From Gordonia otitidis NBRC 100426 (GTDB lineage: Bacteria; Actinomycetota; Actinomycetes; Mycobacteriales; Mycobacteriaceae), in the NCBI RefSeq assembly GCF_000248075.1, contig NZ_BAFB01000195.1:1-36032 (forward strand): a stretch of 36,032 nt of DNA, written 5' to 3'. The position numbers and the translations under genes were made by a program. Each line of letters begins with the position of its first letter. Within the stretch, counting starts at the first letter, position 1. This document shows, in pieces, positions 33,907 through 36,032 of this stretch. The notes below the pieces were generated by a model. The model made no database searches. It was not told the DNA's origin and was given only the letters and a program-made list of their open reading frames with translations.

Positions 33907-34707
33907 GTGCAAGGGTACGGTCGCCGCCGCGCGCGTTTTCTGGCGGTTCCCGCCTTCGTCGCTGCCGCAGCCCTCGGAGTCGCGCTCACATCGTGTGGCT
34001 TGAACACCGACACCACGCCGTCGTCGATCGTTCTGCCGGCGACAGACAATTTGTCGACGGAATCGGATTATCCGACAACATCGACGTCAATCGTCACACA
34101 AAGTCGTACGGCAACCTTCCTGGCCAGCGACACCATCGGGCGCGTGATAGCAACGGCACCACGCGCAGACAATTCGCGATATCACCAAGGTTCGACGACG
34201 CCCGATGGCGAAGTCCGTGACACGTCAGGCTTTCACTTCACAACCCCGGACAAAGCCGTCAGTTGTTCCACCGAGATCAACGTCGAGGCTTCACGTCGTG
34301 CTCTGACGTGCCGGGCGAATGACAACCAATCATCCGCGACGCGCCCGGCCCGCACGCCGCGCTCCTGTGTTTGGGCTGAGAATCTCGTGGTCTTGACTGC
34401 CGAACGTGCACAGCAGGGTGGTTGCGAGAATGAGCATACGGTTTTATTCCGCAGCGCAATCGTCGACGATGGCATGACCATTTCGGTCGGTAGATTCTCC
34501 TGCCTCAGCGACAGCTCGGGAATCTACTGCCTACAGTCCGACTCGCAATCGGGATTCTCGCTCGGCACAAAGGGTTTCACACTCATCAATGCCGTGGACA
34601 AGGCGCCGGTATCGCTGAGAGACGCGCGCGAAAACGAGGTCGGGACAACTACGACAACAGGGGTCGACCAGCCCGGCGTCGACAACCCGACGTCTCCGAC
34701 GAACTGA
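33907..34707 (+). CDS. Lipoprotein of unknown function
   Basis: A 266-residue exported lipoprotein. The signal peptide has an Arg cluster, a hydrophobic core and the lipobox Leu-Thr-Ser-Cys30. The mature part has six further Cys (SCSTEI, LTCRAND, SCVWAE, GGCENE, FSCLSD, YCLQSD) and a pattern [12 protein letters not shown], then [20 protein letters not shown], that recalls the mycobacterial DUF6636-type cell-surface proteins. The likeness is by eye and needs a search. GTG 33907 has GGGGG about 8 nt upstream; TTG 33892 is an alternative. Base composition from here through lsr2 is visibly poorer in G+C than elsewhere in the window. Confidence 0.75.
   Translation: MQGYGRRRARFLAVPAFVAAAALGVALTSCGLNTDTTPSSIVLPATDNLSTESDYPTTSTSIVTQSRTATFLASDTIGRVIATAPRADNSRYHQGSTTPDGEVRDTSGFHFTTPDKAVSCSTEINVEASRRALTCRANDNQSSATRPARTPRSCVWAENLVVLTAERAQQGGCENEHTVLFRSAIVDDGMTISVGRFSCLSDSSGIYCLQSDSQSGFSLGTKGFTLINAVDKAPVSLRDARENEVGTTTTTGVDQPGVDNPTSPTN
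33912..33917 (-). promoter_or_regulatory. Candidate -10 box for leaderless trhO mRNA
   Basis: TACCCT (minus strand) ends 6 nt before GTG 33905 and lies inside the first codons of the divergent lipoprotein gene. Confidence 0.45.
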
Positions 34708-34814
34708 AACTGTCATTGTTTGATCAGCAATGCTCAGTAGTGACGCAAACCGCATTTACAACACCTGAACGCTCGGCACCACTCGTAGACCGGCCAGTCA
34801 GTACGAATTGCGAT

Positions 34815-34843
34815 TCCGGATGCGCAAACAAACGGTGTATAAA
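34815..34843 (+). promoter_or_regulatory. Candidate lsr2 promoter
   Basis: TTCCGG (34815-34820), 17 nt, then TATAAA (34838-34843). It sits in an AT-rich patch that continues to about 34855 with an imperfect CGGTGTATA / TATACCG symmetry. The predicted 5' leader of about 120 nt would allow autoregulation. Confidence 0.35.
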
Positions 34844-34971
34844 AGAATGCATATACCGTCCGGCTCGACAGATCGTCAGCGTTCTCGACGTTCACCGAAA
34901 CGTTCTGACGTGCCCACCGACTGTCGGCCGACACCGCACCCAGTCCAGTGCAAGCAACAACCGGAGGGAAA

Positions 34972-35310
34972 ATGGCAAAGAAGGAAATCGTTCAGGTCAT
35001 CGACGACGTCGACGGCAAGGTGCTCGACGAGTATGAAACCGTCCGCTGGAGCCTCGACGGCAAGAGCTACGAGTTCGACACGTCATCAAAGCATGCACAG
35101 CAGTTCCGTGACGGACTCGCTAAATACATTTCGGTATCTCGTACCGGTGGTTCACGCGCGCCGAAGCGTGCAGCGCAGAACTCCAGCGGAGGCCGGAGTA
35201 AAGAGCAAACGCAGGCAATCCGGTCGTGGGCAACCAAGAACGGATATGAGGTCAGCGATCGGGGTCGCATTCCGCTGAACGTCCTCGAGGCTTTCGAAGC
35301 CGCGCACTGA
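34972..35310 (+). CDS. lsr2: Lsr2-family nucleoid-associated protein
   Basis: A 112-residue H-NS-like xenogeneic silencer. The N-terminal dimerisation domain (MAKKEIVQVIDDVDGKVL; TVRWSLDGKSYEFDTSSKHA) and the C-terminal DNA-binding domain (AIRSWATKNGYEVSDRGRIP, with the minor-groove RGR at 97-99) are complete. Lsr2 binds AT-rich DNA and represses acquired genes. ATG 34972 has GGAGG 5 nt upstream, a near-ideal SD. The usual Corynebacteriales lsr2 sits between lysS and clpC; here the neighbours are a lipoprotein gene and tRNA-Ala, so this is probably an extra copy. Confidence 0.95.
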   Translation: MAKKEIVQVIDDVDGKVLDEYETVRWSLDGKSYEFDTSSKHAQQFRDGLAKYISVSRTGGSRAPKRAAQNSSGGRSKEQTQAIRSWATKNGYEVSDRGRIPLNVLEAFEAAH

Positions 35311-35337
35311 CGGAGGCACCGACCGGGGTGCGCGTGC

Positions 35338-36032
35338 TCACCCGAGGCGAGAGCTGCGCCGCTGCCCGCGCACTACCGCGCGGGCAGCGAGTGAATTTGG
35401 TTCCCTCCGTGTCGATGGTGTAGTTTCGCCTTTGCGCTTCGGACGGGTTTCCGAGACGTCAAGTGATGAATACGGGGCTATGGCGCAGCTGGTAGCGCAC
35501 CACACTGGCAGTGTGGGGGTCAGGGGTTCGAGTCCCCTTAGCTCCACCGACAAACTCCCTCCGACCTGCGGTCGGAGGGAGTTCTCGCTCGTACGCGGAC
35601 CTGCGCCACACGGCTCGGAGCTCACCGCGTCGGTCGTCCCCTGGACTCCGTCGGCCCCGATCCTGTACGACATCGCGATGGTTCCGAGTCCCGTGGTGTA
35701 CGAATCGACAAGCGTGAGCGCGCATGGATTCACCAGTTCATCGAAGAGCCGCCTACCGGAGCCGAGGATCAGCGGGTGGACAAAGAGTCGAAGCCCGTCG
35801 AGCAGTCCCGCCCCGATGAGTGTGCGGACGAGCACACCGCTACCGAGGATGGTGACCGTGCCGTCACCGTCTTCCTTGAAGGAGCGCACGGCCGAGACCA
35901 CCTCGCCACCGATCGCATACGTATGACGCCAATCGAACCTCGTCATCGTGTTCGTGACGACGTATTTCTCCGCGGAGTTGAGCTGGGCCGCGACCGGGTC
36001 GCTGTCCGCGACGAACGGCCAATGAGCCGCCA
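35338..36032 (-). CDS. Dihydrofolate-reductase-family (RibD C-terminal) protein, partial, stop-displaced
   Basis: The 5' end runs off the window. The readable part begins AAHWPFVADSDPVAAQLN and continues with KYVVTNT, TVTILGSGVLVRTLIGAGLLDGLRLFVHPLILGSGRRLFDE and LTLVDSYTTGLGTIAMSYR, the typical core and C-terminus of this family. The natural end should be near 35650. Instead the frame stays open through the terminator and antisense to tRNA-Ala, stopping only at 35338, adding about 95 non-homologous residues. Either the true stop was lost by a small indel or the tail is real. Function of such proteins is varied and unassigned here. Confidence 0.75.
   Translation of the reverse strand, partial: AAHWPFVADSDPVAAQLNSAEKYVVTNTMTRFDWRHTYAIGGEVVSAVRSFKEDGDGTVTILGSGVLVRTLIGAGLLDGLRLFVHPLILGSGRRLFDELVNPCALTLVDSYTTGLGTIAMSYRIGADGVQGTTDAVSSEPCGAGPRTSENSLRPQVGGSLSVELRGLEPLTPTLPVWCATSCAIAPYSSLDVSETRPKRKGETTPSTRREPNSLAARAVVRGQRRSSRLG
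35360..35389 (+). terminator. Stem-loop terminator after lsr2
   Basis: A perfect 12-bp stem (35360-35371 with 35378-35389) and a 6-nt loop, 50 nt after the lsr2 stop. It is followed by AGTGAATTTGG, with only a short T-run. Confidence 0.75.
35397..35426 (+). promoter_or_regulatory. Candidate tRNA-Ala promoter
   Basis: TTGGTT (35397-35402), 18 nt, then TAGTTT (35421-35426); transcription would start about 40 nt before the tRNA. Confidence 0.4.
35474..35546 (+). tRNA. tRNA-Ala(GGC)
   Basis: A 73-nt cloverleaf: acceptor GGGGCTA pairing with TAGCTCC, D-stem GCGC/GCGC, anticodon stem CCACA/TGTGG around loop CTGGCAG (anticodon GGC, alanine), and T-arm AGGGG-TTCGAGT-CCCCT. The discriminator base is A. 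CCA is not encoded; the next bases are CCG. Confidence 0.97.
35553..35583 (+). terminator. Stem-loop terminator after tRNA-Ala
   Basis: A perfect 14-bp stem (35553-35566 with 35570-35583) and a 3-nt TGC loop, 6 nt after the tRNA. The stem could also act for the opposing gene. Confidence 0.8.

Noticed and set aside
35459..35725. Minus-strand ORF reading antisense through the tRNA in a second frame
   Set aside because: Translated antisense-tRNA sequence (GTRTPDP-like) is a well-known artefact of tRNA genes; no domain.
1..36032. CRISPR array, insertion sequence or prophage
   Set aside because: No regularly spaced repeats, transposase, integrase or phage structural genes were seen; the only clear tandem repeat is the 27-bp pair at 2302-2355.

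Overview
This window is about 36 kb of high-GC chromosome (roughly two-thirds G+C, judged by eye) from an actinobacterium, most likely a mycolic-acid-producing Corynebacteriales member such as Gordonia. The taxonomic reading is inference. It rests on an Lsr2 nucleoid protein, a Rv3717-type secreted amidase, a DUF6542 protein, a LytR-CpsA-Psr protein, many GTG starts, GTGA/ATGA gene overlaps and several leaderless-looking starts (TANNNT 6 to 8 nt before the start codon). I see no insertion sequence, prophage or CRISPR array.

Region by region. (1) 1-4.7 kb is a nucleobase-uptake module: an isopenicillin-N-synthase-fold 2-oxoglutarate/Fe(II) oxygenase translationally coupled to a yeast-type cytosine deaminase, a divergent PucR-family regulator and a convergent NCS1 permease. 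The combination could deaminate 5-methylcytosine or cytosine and oxidise the product, as fungal thymine-7-hydroxylase does. (2) 4.8-10.3 kb is cell-envelope related: an LCP ligase, a GT39/YkcB-like mannosyltransferase broken by a one-base frameshift, and an HtrA/PepD-like protease preceded by a short SD-led leader ORF. (3) 10.4-17 kb holds an Old-Yellow-Enzyme-type reductase, a perfect 15-bp bidirectional terminator, a minus-strand run (GH43, GNAT, fructosamine-kinase-like, DUF72), a MurI-like racemase and an AraC regulator. (4) 17-23.5 kb holds DUF1801, VOC and CDF-transporter genes, MsrA coupled to an Imm5-like protein, a YjaB-like acetyltransferase, YchF, an AI-2E-family transporter and a small unknown gene.

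(5) 23.6-28.3 kb is an alkylation and DNA-damage block. It has an Ada-AraC-AlkA triple-domain protein, then one uninterrupted ORF joining an O6-methylguanine methyltransferase to RmuC, then DUF6542. (6) 28.3-31.8 kb holds a tightly coupled SDR / fructosamine-kinase-like / nucleosidase operon and the amidase with its own coupled leader ORF. (7) 31.9-36 kb holds a CobW-type metallochaperone GTPase broken by a one-base insertion and coupled to TrhO, a lipoprotein, an lsr2 paralogue outside its usual lysS-clpC setting, tRNA-Ala(GGC), and a partial dihydrofolate-reductase-family ORF that runs antisense through the tRNA.

The strongest leads are the putative 5-methylcytosine/thymine module, the Ogt-RmuC joined ORF, the two SD-led leader ORFs that feed genes with no SD of their own, and the set of seven leaderless-type starts. 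Two clear single-base frameshifts mean that read-level checking should precede interpretation of any broken or fused gene here.
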